Assembly (NCBI RefSeq): GCF_033115175.1
Contig: NC_084836.1
Location: 68,743,297 to 68,807,296 of the forward strand
Direction: 5' to 3'
DNA from: Lepus europaeus
Lineage: Eukaryota > Chordata > Mammalia > Lagomorpha > Leporidae
Length of the DNA: 64,000 bases
A model generated the notes under the pieces. The model was not told where the DNA came from, searched no databases, and saw only the letters and a program-made list of their open reading frames with translations. The position numbers and the translations under genes are program-made. Below, piece after piece: positions 33,706 through 43,505 of this stretch (position 1 is its first letter; each line of letters opens with the position of its first letter).

Positions 33706-33880
33706 GTAGTGTCACGGTGAAGAGAGCAGGCTCTGGAGAACATACGGGCTTGAGTGCTAATTCTGCTTCGGCCACTTCCTCACTGTGCGCCCTTAGCCAA
33801 GTTCTTAAACCGCTCTGTGCTTCAAGGTTCCCTCCGTATACAACAGGGAGGCTGGCTGCAACCTGACCTGCTAGGGTAAG
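33706..33880 (+). repeat. MIR, nearly complete
   Basis: GAAGAGAGCAGGCTCTGGAG, the GCCACTTCCTCACTGTGCGC core and CTTAAACCGCTCTGTGCTTC follow the MIR consensus order in forward orientation. Confidence 0.8.
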
Positions 33881-35178
33881 CAGTCACGTTAAGAATGGTG
33901 AGGATGGGATTGCGGGGCCCCTGGCAGCTGCAGTTCCCCCAAGGGACCAGAGAGGCCAGAGTGGGGAGGGGTCACAGGACCCAGGCCATGGCCGGCTCTG
34001 CCACAGCTCGGGTGAACTTCATCCTGCCCTCTGCCCACTGCGGAAGCCCGAAGTGTCCGTTCTGGCTTGAAGGAGAGGAGAGAGAGGATTTGAATAGCAG
34101 GAGGTCAAGTTCAGGGCAGTGCCTGTCTCTGCGTGGAGCTCAATGCTGTAATTGTGATTGTGTAGAAAAGGCTTGCGTGGTGAACTCGCATGGGTGCAGT
34201 GCAGGGAGGAAAGGGACTCTTAGGGGCTCTTTTTAGCCCCCTGAGCCCCCTGGGTGGGGTCATGTTTGTCTCTTAGACCCTGTCCACCTGGTCCTGAGCC
34301 TTGGGAGGGGGGGAGGAAGGAGGACATCTGGTCCTTCGGCTCACGCTGCAGGTGACAGAGAGCTGAGGACAGTGGACAGGCGCGCACTTTGATCAGGACA
34401 AGCACTGTGGAAGGAAGTTTGGAGAGCAGGATTTAAGGACTGGGGAGAAGAAGGAAAACAAGACCCAGGCTTGCTGGTGGTCTTTCCTCTGGGGAGAGCC
34501 AGGTAGGGCACAGCTTAGGGATAAATAAATACTCCTGCCCCCACCCCTGGGGGGGCTGGGAGCTGCAGGGAGGCCTGGGGTGACAATCTGAAGAAGCAGC
34601 CTGGCTCGCTTAGCCGTCCTGCGAGGGGACGTCTTGGAGGAGGAAATGCTAGCGGCTGCTGAGCATCTGTTCAGGCTCGGGGGCAAAGAGCAAACAGGAA
34701 GCTTGGGCTGCCCAGGCCGGCCGGCGTCTGCCACAATCCAGCCGCACCAAAGGAATCCCAATGCCAATGAATATGCTCTGGGGACTGTGCAAGGGGGAGC
34801 CAGGAGGCCTGAGAGCCCTAGGCTGGCTGGCGGGCGGGCAGCTGCGACCTCTAGATGCTGAGTGATACTAGGGCTCCGTTGCAAACGACGGCTCTTCACT
34901 GCAGAGGAGAGGGGAGGAGCCGGGAGGCAGGGATGAGTCAGCAGGATTTGGGAGTGGGTGTGGCGGGAAGCTGGCACTAAGCAGGCGGAGCGCCTGGGAG
35001 GGGGGCAGGGGTCCGGGTCGGCGCAGCTTGGTGCTACTGGCTGCGGTGGGGAGATCTGGCTAGCTAGCGGTGGGGGGTGGGGAGTGGGGAGTGGCTGGGC
35101 GCCAACCCTGAGCGCAACCTGTGGCAGCCTTCCTCAGCTCCCCCCCCCCCCATCGCCAACCAACAGATGGTAAAACTC
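33881..35178. other. SINE-free presumed first intron
   Basis: 1.3 kb without CSINE. It contains an AP-1 type TGAGTCA at 34934-34940 beside GC-rich sequence (34960-35060). No exon or RNA gene recognised. Confidence 0.4.
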
Positions 35179-35188
35179 CATCTAAGTT

Positions 35189-35512
35189 CTTTTTTTTTTC
35201 TCCAGATTTATTTATTTATTTGAAAGGCAGAGTTACAGAGAGGGAGAGGGAGAGAGAGAGAGCGAGCTTCCATCCACTGGTTCACTCCCCAAATGGCCAC
35301 AATGGTTAGGGCAGAACCAGGCCAAAACCAAGAGCTAGGAGCTTCCTCTGGGTCTCCCACGTGGGCGCAGGGACCCAAGCACTTGGGCTATCTTCCGCTG
35401 TTTTCCCAGTTGCATTAGCAGGAAGCTGGATCAGAAGTGGAGCAGCCAGGACTTGAGCCAGCACCCACCTGGGACACTGGCACTGCAGGCAGCGGCCCCA
35501 GCCACCCGGCCC
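35189..35512 (-). mobile_element. CSINE with imperfect TSD
   Basis: Reverse full-length C-repeat. CATCTAAGTTCTTTTTT on the left and CATCCAAGTTCTTTTTT on the right (from about 35179 and 35514) form a TSD with one mismatch. Confidence 0.93.
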
Positions 35513-35950
35513 CCATCCAAGTTCTTTTTTGGCCCTTTCTCAATAGTAGAGAGGTTCTCCTCAGGGTCTCCAGCCTCTAATCCGCACTTGACCTCCCCCT
35601 CCCCGCCCCAGGCTTCCTGGGAGTGAACAGTTAGCAGCCTCTGCCCCACCTTGGGCCAGCAGATTGTCCAGCCAATAACCAGTGAGCTGATGAGCTTCCT
35701 GCTTGCTTGCCTATAATGTTGTTTCTCGGTGACTTTGCCTTGGGATAAGTCAACAGCTACTTAGTGAGGGCCTATCCTGTACCAGTCACTGTTCCGGGTA
35801 CACCGCGGTGAGCAAAGATGGGCCAGCTTTTTCCATCCGACCCCTCCCACACACACACACACACACACTCCCCTCACCTCCGCCCCCGTGTGGATAACTT
35901 AAGCTGAAAATCCCAGGCACACTTCAAAGGAAGTGGGCTGCGCTGGAGAT
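35513..35950. other. Unique sequence with L2/MIR-like remnant and (CA)n
   Basis: GGGCCTATCCTGTACCAGTC and CGGGTACACCGCGGTGAGCA at about 35768-35815 look like an old L2/MIR 3' end in reverse. (CA)n occupies 35848-35868. Confidence 0.45.
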
Positions 35951-35960
35951 GAAATTGGTA

Positions 35961-36286
35961 TGGCCGGCACCGCGGCTCACTAGGCTAATCTGCGGCTCAC
36001 TTGGCTAATCCTCTGCCTGCAGCGCCGGCACACCGGGTTCTAGTCCCGGTTGGGGTGCCGGATTCTGTCCCGGTTGCTCCTCTCCCAGTCCAGCTCTCTG
36101 CTGTGGCCCGGGAAGCAGTGGAGGATGGCCCAGGTGCTTGGGCCCTGCACCCGCATGGGAGACCAGGAGGAAGCACCTGGCTCCTGGCTTCGGATCGGCG
36201 CAGCGCCGGCCGTAGCGGCCATTTTGGGGGTGAACCAACGGAAGGAAGACCTTTCTCTCTGTCTCTCTACCTGTCAAAAAAAAAAA
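35961..36286 (+). mobile_element. CSINE, young subfamily, 10-bp TSD, duplicated head
   Basis: GAAATTGGTA at 35951-35960 and 36287-36296 is the TSD. The head unit CGGCTCACTAGGCTAATC occurs twice in tandem (about 35973 and 35993), so the element starts with a partial head duplication. Confidence 0.94.
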
Positions 36287-36296
36287 GAAATTGGTA

Positions 36297-36955
36297 GTCT
36301 GGCTATAGAGACAACCTGCCGTGCTTCTTCCTGGGGAAAGAAACCACAAGGTTGCAGTTGCAGACTTGTGGAAAAAGCTGGGAGCATCCATCCCATAGGG
36401 GTCATGGCAGGAAGCTGGAAGCGTCTTAGCTCTGTGTGACAGAAGAGGGTGGAGGTGGAAGACACGCGGGGCTCCCAGCCTTGCACGGCGTGAGTGCAGG
36501 GGTAGGCAGAGCGCTGTGTTGGAGGGGAAGGGGGGCGGCACCACCACTGGGCTGACCAGTCCTCAGGAGCTTCCCCCAGCTGTGGGGGCCCTCCCCAGTG
36601 CATGTCGCGACACGGGCTGCACGCACCTGCGGCCCCAGTGAGAGTGGGGACAGCCGCCACTTTGGGAAGAAACCTGTACTTGAGCTGGAGCCTGAGTTAC
36701 TTGAGCAAACATCCCTGTTGGTAATGGGGCTGCTGGCTTCCTGGCTGCCACGTCTCCTCCCTCACGGAGGTGAGCGGCTGAGGTGAGCCGCTGAGCTGAT
36801 AAACAGGAAGAAATTGAGTTACAAAGGAGGCGACCTGGGCAAAGGCGGGTTCTGGGTGGCTGCTCCTGGCCATCACAAAAGCCTGCCCAGGACTTCCCAT
36901 CCTTGAAGCATCTGTGCCTTTGGGTGGCAGCTGAAGGAGGGCATGCACCCCAGGA
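36297..36955. other. Unique sequence in presumed first intron
   Basis: No gene or clear repeat recognised. Confidence 0.4.
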
Positions 36956-36956
36956 C

Positions 36957-37250
36957 GGGGGCCTGGGAGTGGCACAGATAGCGGTGACGCTGTCCACTGG
37001 GACTCCTGTAAGTGCCTGACTCCAGTGTCCTGCTGCTGAGGCCCCCTGGGAGGCAGCAGGTGCTGGCTCAAGTGCGACACCCAGAGGGACACCCAGATGG
37101 AGCTTCAGGCTCCTCCTGCCTTTGGCCCCGGGCCCAGTCATAGCCATCATGAGCATTTTAGGGCGTGAACCAGTGGATGCAATTTCCCGTTGTCTCTTTC
37201 CTCTCTCTCTTCGCACCTATCAAAGAAATGAAATGAATAAATAAAAGTGA
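36957..37250 (+). mobile_element. CSINE, old and degraded
   Basis: Recognisable from the body (GCTGGCTCAAGTGCGACACC, GATGGAGCTTCAGGCTCC) and the AATGAATAAATAAAAG tail. Head poorly preserved. Confidence 0.7.
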
Positions 37251-37884
37251 CAAGCAAATGTGTCATGGCAGAATATCCCGTGCCTAATTAGTGGCAGGTG
37301 CCTCTGGGGACATCGCGAAGTGTGGCCGGGGCTTGCGGTTCAATCCCTGTGACTGTAACAAAGAGCTTACACAGAAGCAAAACCGGTTACACTCCCAAAC
37401 TTGTGCCAGACTTTGGAAGTGGTGAGAAGGTGGAGACAGCCTGTCCTTTTAGCTCTGGCAGTTCACCGATGGATGCATGAGGGAAAAGAGATGTCTCTGA
37501 CACAAGGCAGGCTGTGAGGCTACACTCCGAGGGGCCGCAGGAGGCTAAGGGAGCAGCCAGGGTGGGGAAATCTGAGAGGGCTTCCTGGAAGAGGCGACAG
37601 TGTAAAACGCAGGGATTGAACTGCGTCACTGGCTCTCGGACTCCTATGAAAGACATTTTACAGCAAGACCTGCTACTTGCCTGTGTGCCACAGGGAATCC
37701 CATGGGCTAGTTTAACGCTTTGAACGTCACAGGCATAAATTCTACAAACTAACAAACTCTTATTTAAAATCTTAAGTATTTGCCATGGTGCCGTCCACCA
37801 TTGCCTGAAAAAAAAAATCTTAAGCATTTAAATGTCTTGGGCCTTTAGTTTCCTGAATTTCAAGCAACTCATTTTAAAACTACT
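37251..37884. other. Unique sequence in presumed first intron
   Basis: No gene or clear repeat recognised. Confidence 0.4.
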
Positions 37885-38530
37885 TTTAAATGTTTTAATT
37901 TTTATTTATTAATTTTCCATCTTATTTGAAAGGCAGAGAGAGAGAGAGAGAGAGATCTTCCTTCTTCTGGTACATTCCCTCAAATGCCCGCGACGCATGG
38001 GTCTGGGCCAGGCCAATGACAGGAGCTGGAACTCCATGTCACTTGCCCACAGGGAGGGGCCGGTGCTATGGCGTAGCGGGTAAAGCCACCGCCTGCAGTG
38101 CCGGCATCCCATATGGACGCCGGTTCAAGACCTGGCTGCTACACTTCTGATCCAGCTCTCTGCTATGGCCTGGGAAAGCAGTAGAAGATGGCCTAAGTCC
38201 TTGGGTCCCTGCACCCACGTGGGAGACCCAGAAGAAGCTCCTGACTCCTGGCTTCGGATCAGTGCAGCTCCGGCCATTGCTGCCAATTGGGGAGTGAATC
38301 AGTGGATGGAAGACCTCTCTCTCTTTCTCGTCTTCTGTCTCTGTATAACTCTGACTTTCAAATAAATAAATAAATCTTTCAAAAAAAAAAAAAAAAAAAA
38401 AGCTCCCACAGGGAGCCAGCTCCCTGCTCCTGCCTGGAGCACACATCAGCAGGAGTGGAGCCAGGACTTGAACCCCGGCACTCTGATATGGGGTGCAAGT
38501 GTCCCACACAGCATCTTAACTGCCAGTGGA
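37885..38530 (-). mobile_element. CSINE split by an opposite-strand CSINE (outer element)
   Basis: Tail and body at 37885-38056. The head-side half resumes at 38405 and runs to about 38530. The break carries an 11-bp TSD from the inner element. Confidence 0.85.
38057..38404 (+). mobile_element. CSINE, full length, nested, 11-bp TSD
   Basis: Head GGGCCGGTGCTATGGCGTAG through poly-A. CCCACAGGGAG occurs at 38046-38056 and 38405-38415. Confidence 0.94.
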
Positions 38531-38684
38531 TACTTGCGCGTCGCCATGGGGTCCAGTGCAGTACCTCCCCACGCAGACGCAGCATAAACAAATCAATCGA
38601 ACCAGGCAGCCAGCCCTTTATTTCCTTTTTTTTTTTTTTTTTTCCCATGTTTGGAAACCACCAGCTCCACTCTTTTTATTTTTT

Positions 38685-39030
38685 TAAGATTTTTATTTAT
38701 TGGAGAGGCAGAATTAGGGGTTGGGGGGAGACTAATCCTCTGCCTGCGGCGCCAGCACCCCAGATTCTAGTCCAGGTCGGGGTGCCGGATTCTGTCCCAG
38801 TTGCACCTCTTCCAGGCCAGCTCTCTGCTGTGGCCAGGGAGTGCAGTGGAGGATGGCCCAAGTGCTTGGGCCCTGCACCCCATGGGAGACCAGGAGAAGC
38901 ACCTGGCTCCTGGCTTCGGATCAACGTGGTGCGCCTACCGCGGCGGCCATTGGAGGGTGAACCAACGGCAAAGGAAGACCTTTCTCTCTGTCTCTCTCTC
39001 TCTCACTGTCCACTCTGCCTGTGAAAAAAA
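38685..39030 (+). mobile_element. CSINE, young subfamily, with inverted start
   Basis: 38685-38730 reads as a minus-sense C-repeat tail (TATTTATTGGAGAGGCAGAA). At 38731 it switches to a + sense young element lacking its first about 30 bp (CTAATCCTCTGCCTGCGGCG) and ending in poly-A. Confidence 0.85.
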
Positions 39031-40285
39031 AAAGAAAAAGAAAGAAAAGCAAAGGTGATCCGGCTACTCGCAGGCCTGTAGGAAAGAACGCTCAGCAGGA
39101 AGCTAGTGAGTGGAGGCGGCCGCAGACGCCCATGCCAGGGAGCCAGAAGACGAAACCCCGTACTGAGGGCCCCGCTGTCCGTGTACCGGGCTCACCTCCT
39201 ACACAGAGCACGGACTCCGTCTTCCTTCTGTGCCTCCTGTTTCTGGTTGCCTACGCTGAACAAACAAAACAGGGAGTGCCCAGGCTAATCACGGGTGTCT
39301 CCTTTCATTTCAGGATGTGGTTTGTACCTGGAGGAACTGCAGGTTCCAGGAAAAAAAGGTCAGGCTGAAGGGAGAGCAGCTTCCCGGGGAAGAGCTCCTT
39401 TGAACGCTTGTGTCTTTCTCCAGGGGGAAATCTTAGGAGCAAAGAGAAACCCTCCCCCCACTCTGAGAGACCAGCACTAGGCGTTGGAGTGATCGGGGTT
39501 GGGGGTAATTCTGAGTCAGTCAATCAGGGAGGCCTTCCTGGAGGCAGTGAGTCTTGAGCACAGCAATAGCGAGTAACTATAATGTTACTGTGCCTTTGTT
39601 TCTAACTGGGCTTTGATAGAAACTATCAAAAAAAGATCCAGCTGCAAGATGGGAAGTGTTTCCCTGTTCTGCAGGGTCTGGGCTCAGAGCAGATGCAGTA
39701 ACAGAATGGATGAATTTAGTTCAAGCAGAGCTCCCTGGGCTGGGCCTAGCAGAGCTGGACCCCTGGGATAGGAAATTGCCTCTATGTGGAGCCCCCACTT
39801 CCTCCTGGAAGCCTTCCCAGAGCTCATGGGCACTCTCGACCTTCCTCAGCGTGGCCCTCACCATCTGTGCTAATATTAGGTTTAATTCTGTTAGCTTCGG
39901 AATAGGCCGTGTGGTCTGTGCTCGGGGGACAAATGGCTACTCACTGAAAGGCCTTCTTCCTGCTCCTGTCTCCTGCAGGGACAGGTGCTGTCCAGGTCTC
40001 GTTCTCCAACTAGATCTTAAAATTCCTCGAGGACAGGAATTGAGTCTCGTGCCCCGTCCGTGTCCCTCTGTGTTTGGAACGGGGTAAACCATCTCCTCCC
40101 CTCCCCCAAGAGCATCTTCCTGGCACCGAGTCATGTCCCGGCCCCATCTTACCTGGCCCTGCAGCCTCTGAGCAGGTGCACGCCCTGTGCACCTGCCACC
40201 AGCTGTCAGGTTGCCCCTTCTGCAGGGCTGGCCTCCCGGCTAATCCTTTGTTGCGCCCCATAGCACAGGTCAGGGCTGACTTCCG
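39031..40285. other. Unique and diverged repeat sequence in presumed first intron
   Basis: No exon recognised. 40015-40090 (AAATTCCTCGAGGACAGGAA) looks like an old L2/MIR-related 3' end. Confidence 0.4.
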
Positions 40286-40740
40286 GGCACACTGAACAAG
40301 GCCCTCATGATCTGGCCTCAACCACCTGTCCAAGCCCGTCTTCCGCTACTCCCATCAGACTGGACTGCCATCGTACCAAACAGTGTGCAGGGCTCTGCCT
40401 GGCCACGCCGTGTCCCACCTCTGGCCGCGGCACCTGCCATTCGCGCTGCTTGCAATGTGCTCACCTCGCCTCGTCTTGCCTCGCCCCACCTCGCCCTGCT
40501 TCTGCGTCAGTGCTCAGCCTAGCTCCCCCCGCCACACTAATGCACACAAGTGCTGCTCCCGCCCATCTCCGTTAGCACCCAAGAGTGTCTCTTGGGCTGC
40601 CTTCTTCCGGGGTACTCCCTGTTGAAAATCTGACTCTGCCTGTACGATTCCTGGTCGCTCTATCCCTTGCATCCGTACGGAGGACCTGGTGGTCGGCAGG
40701 TGTCCGATATATGAGCAGGTGTTGGCCGAATGAGCAAGCC
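40286..40740. repeat. Probable L2 fragment
   Basis: ACAAGGCCCTCATGATCTGG followed by a CAAGCCCGTCTTCCGCTACT-like pattern is characteristic of mammalian L2 sequence. Diverged. Orientation not assigned. Confidence 0.45.
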
Positions 40741-41055
40741 TTCTCTCCCACCTCCTAGACAGCAGTGCCTATAAAAAGATGCTCCAAGAGATTCTTCTTG
40801 TGTGAGTTTTTGATGCTGCTGAGTGTGATGTTAGCAAAGAAAGCGCGTGTCCCCCCGGCCCGGAGGGAACCGTGCTGCCTACCGAGATCATAACCCCCAC
40901 ACAGTTCCCAGTTCTAAGTGGTCCCAACACCAGGCTTCTCCACAGGCAGGAGCTTGTGGATTCAAATAACAGCTCCACCAGAGTCACCTTTGAGCAAAAC
41001 CAAAGGTGATGAGACCAGGTGCCTGAGGGTTACTCATGGGAAGCTGAGCAGGGAT
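40741..41055. other. Unique sequence, nothing recognised
   Basis: No gene or clear repeat over about 300 bp. Confidence 0.4.
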
Positions 41056-41059
41056 TTCT

Positions 41060-41235
41060 TTCTTTATCATCAAAGGATAAAAATGCTACTGTTTTATCAA
41101 GGGCTTGGTCTATGCCAGGCCTTCTGCTGAGTATTTTACACATGTTACCTGATGTGAGTTAGGTATTAGTTACGCCCACTTTGTAGATAAGGAAACTGAG
41201 GCTTAGAGGGATTAAGTAAGTCGTCCAAGGGTTAC
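41060..41235 (-). repeat. MIR fragment
   Basis: CTATGCCAGGCCTTCTGCTG, GTATTTTACACATGTTACCT and GATAAGGAAACTGAGGCTTA follow the reverse MIR order closely. Confidence 0.75.
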
Positions 41236-41249
41236 TCAACCGCTAATGA

Positions 41250-41372
41250 TAAGAACTAACACCTTCTGTGAACTTGAACTTGCCGTGTGCAGAGCCCGCC
41301 AAAGCTCTTTGCATGAATTGCTTCTTGGAACTTAATCCTTGTAGCAGTCCTACGAGGTAGGCGGCTACGGCT
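41250..41372 (-). repeat. Second MIR fragment
   Basis: GTGCAGAGCCCGCCAAAGCT, TTGCATGAATTGCTTCTTGG and CTTAATCCTTGTAGCAGTCC repeat the same region of MIR just downstream of the first copy. Confidence 0.6.
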
Positions 41373-41732
41373 AAAAGGGGCAGGCCGGGCCTGGTGCCAG
41401 GTCTCGGACCGCCAACACCTCCCGCTCACCCAGGAGGCTGATCCTTCCAGAATTCGGCCCAAAAGCTTTCCAGCACCCGTCCTCAGAGCTGGGGACCACA
41501 CATCTGCAAGTGCAGCCTGGTGAACACCCTGCCCGGTAATCTTCCTGTGTCAACATGGAGTCTTGGATGTTTCTAAAAATTCTCTATTAAATACAAGGAG
41601 ACAGAGCAGGATGCGTATGCGATCAATGTGGGGTTTGGCTAACAGCAGCCAAAGTAGCCGTCTCTAATCCGGCGCCTCTCCCACCTCTTCAGAGACTTCG
41701 GTTGTAGTGTTTCTTTAGTTGTATAACTTTTT
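41373..41732. other. Unique sequence, nothing recognised
   Basis: No gene or clear repeat over about 360 bp. Confidence 0.4.
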
Positions 41733-42022
41733 ATATTATTTTACTTGAAAAGCACAAATACAAAGGAAGATCATTCACTGGTTCACTCCCCAAATGCCAG
41801 CATCAGCCAGGGCTGGGCCAGGCCAAAGCCAGGAATCCAGAACACAATCCAGGTCTCCCATGTGGGTGGCAGGGACCCAAGGACTTGAGCCATCACTGCT
41901 CTCTTCAGAGTGTACGTCATCAGGCAGCTGGAGCCAGAAGTGGACGTGGACTTGAACCCAAGCACTTCAACATGGAATTCAGGCATCTGGGAACCCCCAG
42001 ACATCTGCTCTATCCTTTAGCT
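41733..42022 (-). mobile_element. CSINE, old
   Basis: Diverged reverse C-repeat (TTTTACTTGAAAAGCACAAA to the CTATCCTTTAGCTCCC head). Confidence 0.8.
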
Positions 42023-42034
42023 CCCTTGGTAGCC

Positions 42035-42364
42035 TTTTTTTTTTTTTTTTTTAAGATTTACTTATTTATTTGAAAGTCAGAGTTACACACAGAGAGAGGC
42101 AGAGAGAGAGAGAGAGAGAGAGATCTTCCATCCGCTGGTTCACTCCCCAGTTGGCCGCAACGGCCAGAGCCAAAAGCCAAGAGCTTCCTCCGGGTCTCCC
42201 CCATGGGTGCAGGAGCCCAAGCACTTGGGCCATCTTCCACTGCTTTCCCGGGCCATAGCAGAGAGCCGGATTGGAAGTAGAGCAACCAGGACTCGAACCG
42301 GTACCCATATGGGATGCCGGCGCTGCAGGTGATGGCTTTACCTGCTACACCACAGCGCCGGCCC
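42035..42364 (-). mobile_element. CSINE, full length
   Basis: T run (18), TTATTTGAAAGTCAGAGTTA, (GA)n, body, minus-strand B box (GGACTCGAACC) and head CCACAGCGCCGGCCCC. Confidence 0.94.
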
Positions 42365-42444
42365 CATGCTGGTTCATCTAAAATTTTACTTTTAGGTGCC
42401 AAGTAGTTTTCCAAAGTGCTTCTGTTGATTGACTATCTCCCTGT

Positions 42445-42692
42445 AGGGGCAGGCATTTAGCCGAGAGGCCTGCATGCAATGGGAGAATGTGCTGGCTCCG
42501 ACTCCAGCTTCCTACTAACACAGACCCGGGACACAGCAGTGATGGCTGAAGTCACTGGGCCCCTGCCACCCATGCAGGAGACGTGGATGGAGTTCTGGTT
42601 CCTGGTTTCAGCCCGGCCCAGTCCCAGTTTCTGTGGACATTTGAAGAATGCACCAGCCAATGGGAGTTCTGTCTCTTGAATAAATAATTTGT
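42445..42692 (+). mobile_element. CSINE, old and shortened
   Basis: GGGGCAGGCATTTAGCCGAG head type, body and short AATAAATAATTTG tail without the CT region. Confidence 0.78.
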
Positions 42693-42953
42693 TTTACTGA
42701 AAGAATTTTAACGTCGAATTTCAGTGTCCCCCGGTTACCTCGCTCCTCCAAACGTCAGAACCTTAGGGCAGGGAGGAAACCCTGGGGCCAGCGTCCTCGA
42801 TTTACGAATGAGGGAGATTCAGGCACGGGAAAGTGGGCAGCCGTGCAAAGCGGCTCCACCAGGCAGGCAGCCCCAGCCCCCAACGCCCCCCTGCCACCGC
42901 CCCCCCCCCCCCCGCATTGGCTCATTCTCTCTCGTGCCCCCTTCCCTTCTCAG
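42693..42953 (+). other. End of the intron before the first coding exon, with acceptor
   Basis: Includes a run of 14 C (42900-42913) and the pyrimidine-rich acceptor ending CTTCTCAG at 42953. Confidence 0.65.
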
Positions 42954-43014
42954 GCTGAGGCCCAGTGCACCACGAGGGTCCCCGGCAGGGTCGGACCCGC
43001 GCCCGTCCTGCAGG
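42954..43014 (+). other. GALNT6: GALNT6 5'UTR portion of the first coding exon
   Basis: These 61 bases lie between a strong acceptor (TTCCCTTCTCAG ending 42953) and the start codon. The acceptor shows that transcription begins further upstream. No in-frame ATG lies in this segment. Confidence 0.7.
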
Positions 43015-43505
43015 ATGCGGCTGTTCCGCAGACGCCACATGCCGCTCCGCCTGGCCGCGCTGGGCAGCGCCTTCCTCCTCTTCCTCTTCATCCTACAAAG
43101 GGACATGAGCAGCAGCGAACAGGCCACAGAGAAGCCGTGGCTCAAGTCGCTGGTGGGCCAGAAGGGCCACGTGCTGGACCTCATGCTGGGGGCCGTGAAC
43201 AACCTCCGGGATTCAATGCCCAAGCTGCAGATCAGGGCCCCGGAGCCCCAGCAGACGCAAGCCTCTGCCAACCAGTCCTGCCTGCCCGGCTTCTACAGTG
43301 CCGCTGAGCTGAAGCCTTTCTGGGAGCGGCCTCCGCAGGACCCCCAGAGCCCCGGGGCAGACGGCAGAGCGTTTCAGAAGAGCGAGTGGACTCCCCAGGA
43401 GACGCAGGAGAAAGACGAGGGCTATAAGAAGCACTGCTTTAATGCCTTCGCCAGTGACCGCATCTCCCTGCAAAGGGCCCTGGGGCCAGACACGCGGCCC
43501 CCAGA
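43015..43505 (+). CDS. GALNT6: GALNT6 first coding exon (start codon, anchor, stem)
   Basis: Codes residues 1-163 plus two bases of codon 164. The start was chosen because the protein begins [13 protein letters not shown] as in GALNT6, the ATG has A at -3, and the exon is preceded by an acceptor at 42952-42953. An in-frame upstream Met exists at 42724, but it lies upstream of that acceptor. A hydrophobic run at residues 13-27 follows six basic residues, as expected for a Golgi type II anchor. The stem contains Asn86-Gln-Ser and a conserved block ending in [15 protein letters not shown]. The donor is GTGAGT at 43506, leaving GA of a Glu codon. Confidence 0.95.

Noticed and set aside
42724..43014. 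In-frame extension of GALNT6 to an upstream Met at 42724
   Set aside because: It would cross the clear acceptor at 42952-42953 and add sequence absent from known GALNT6. It includes a C14-derived Pro run.
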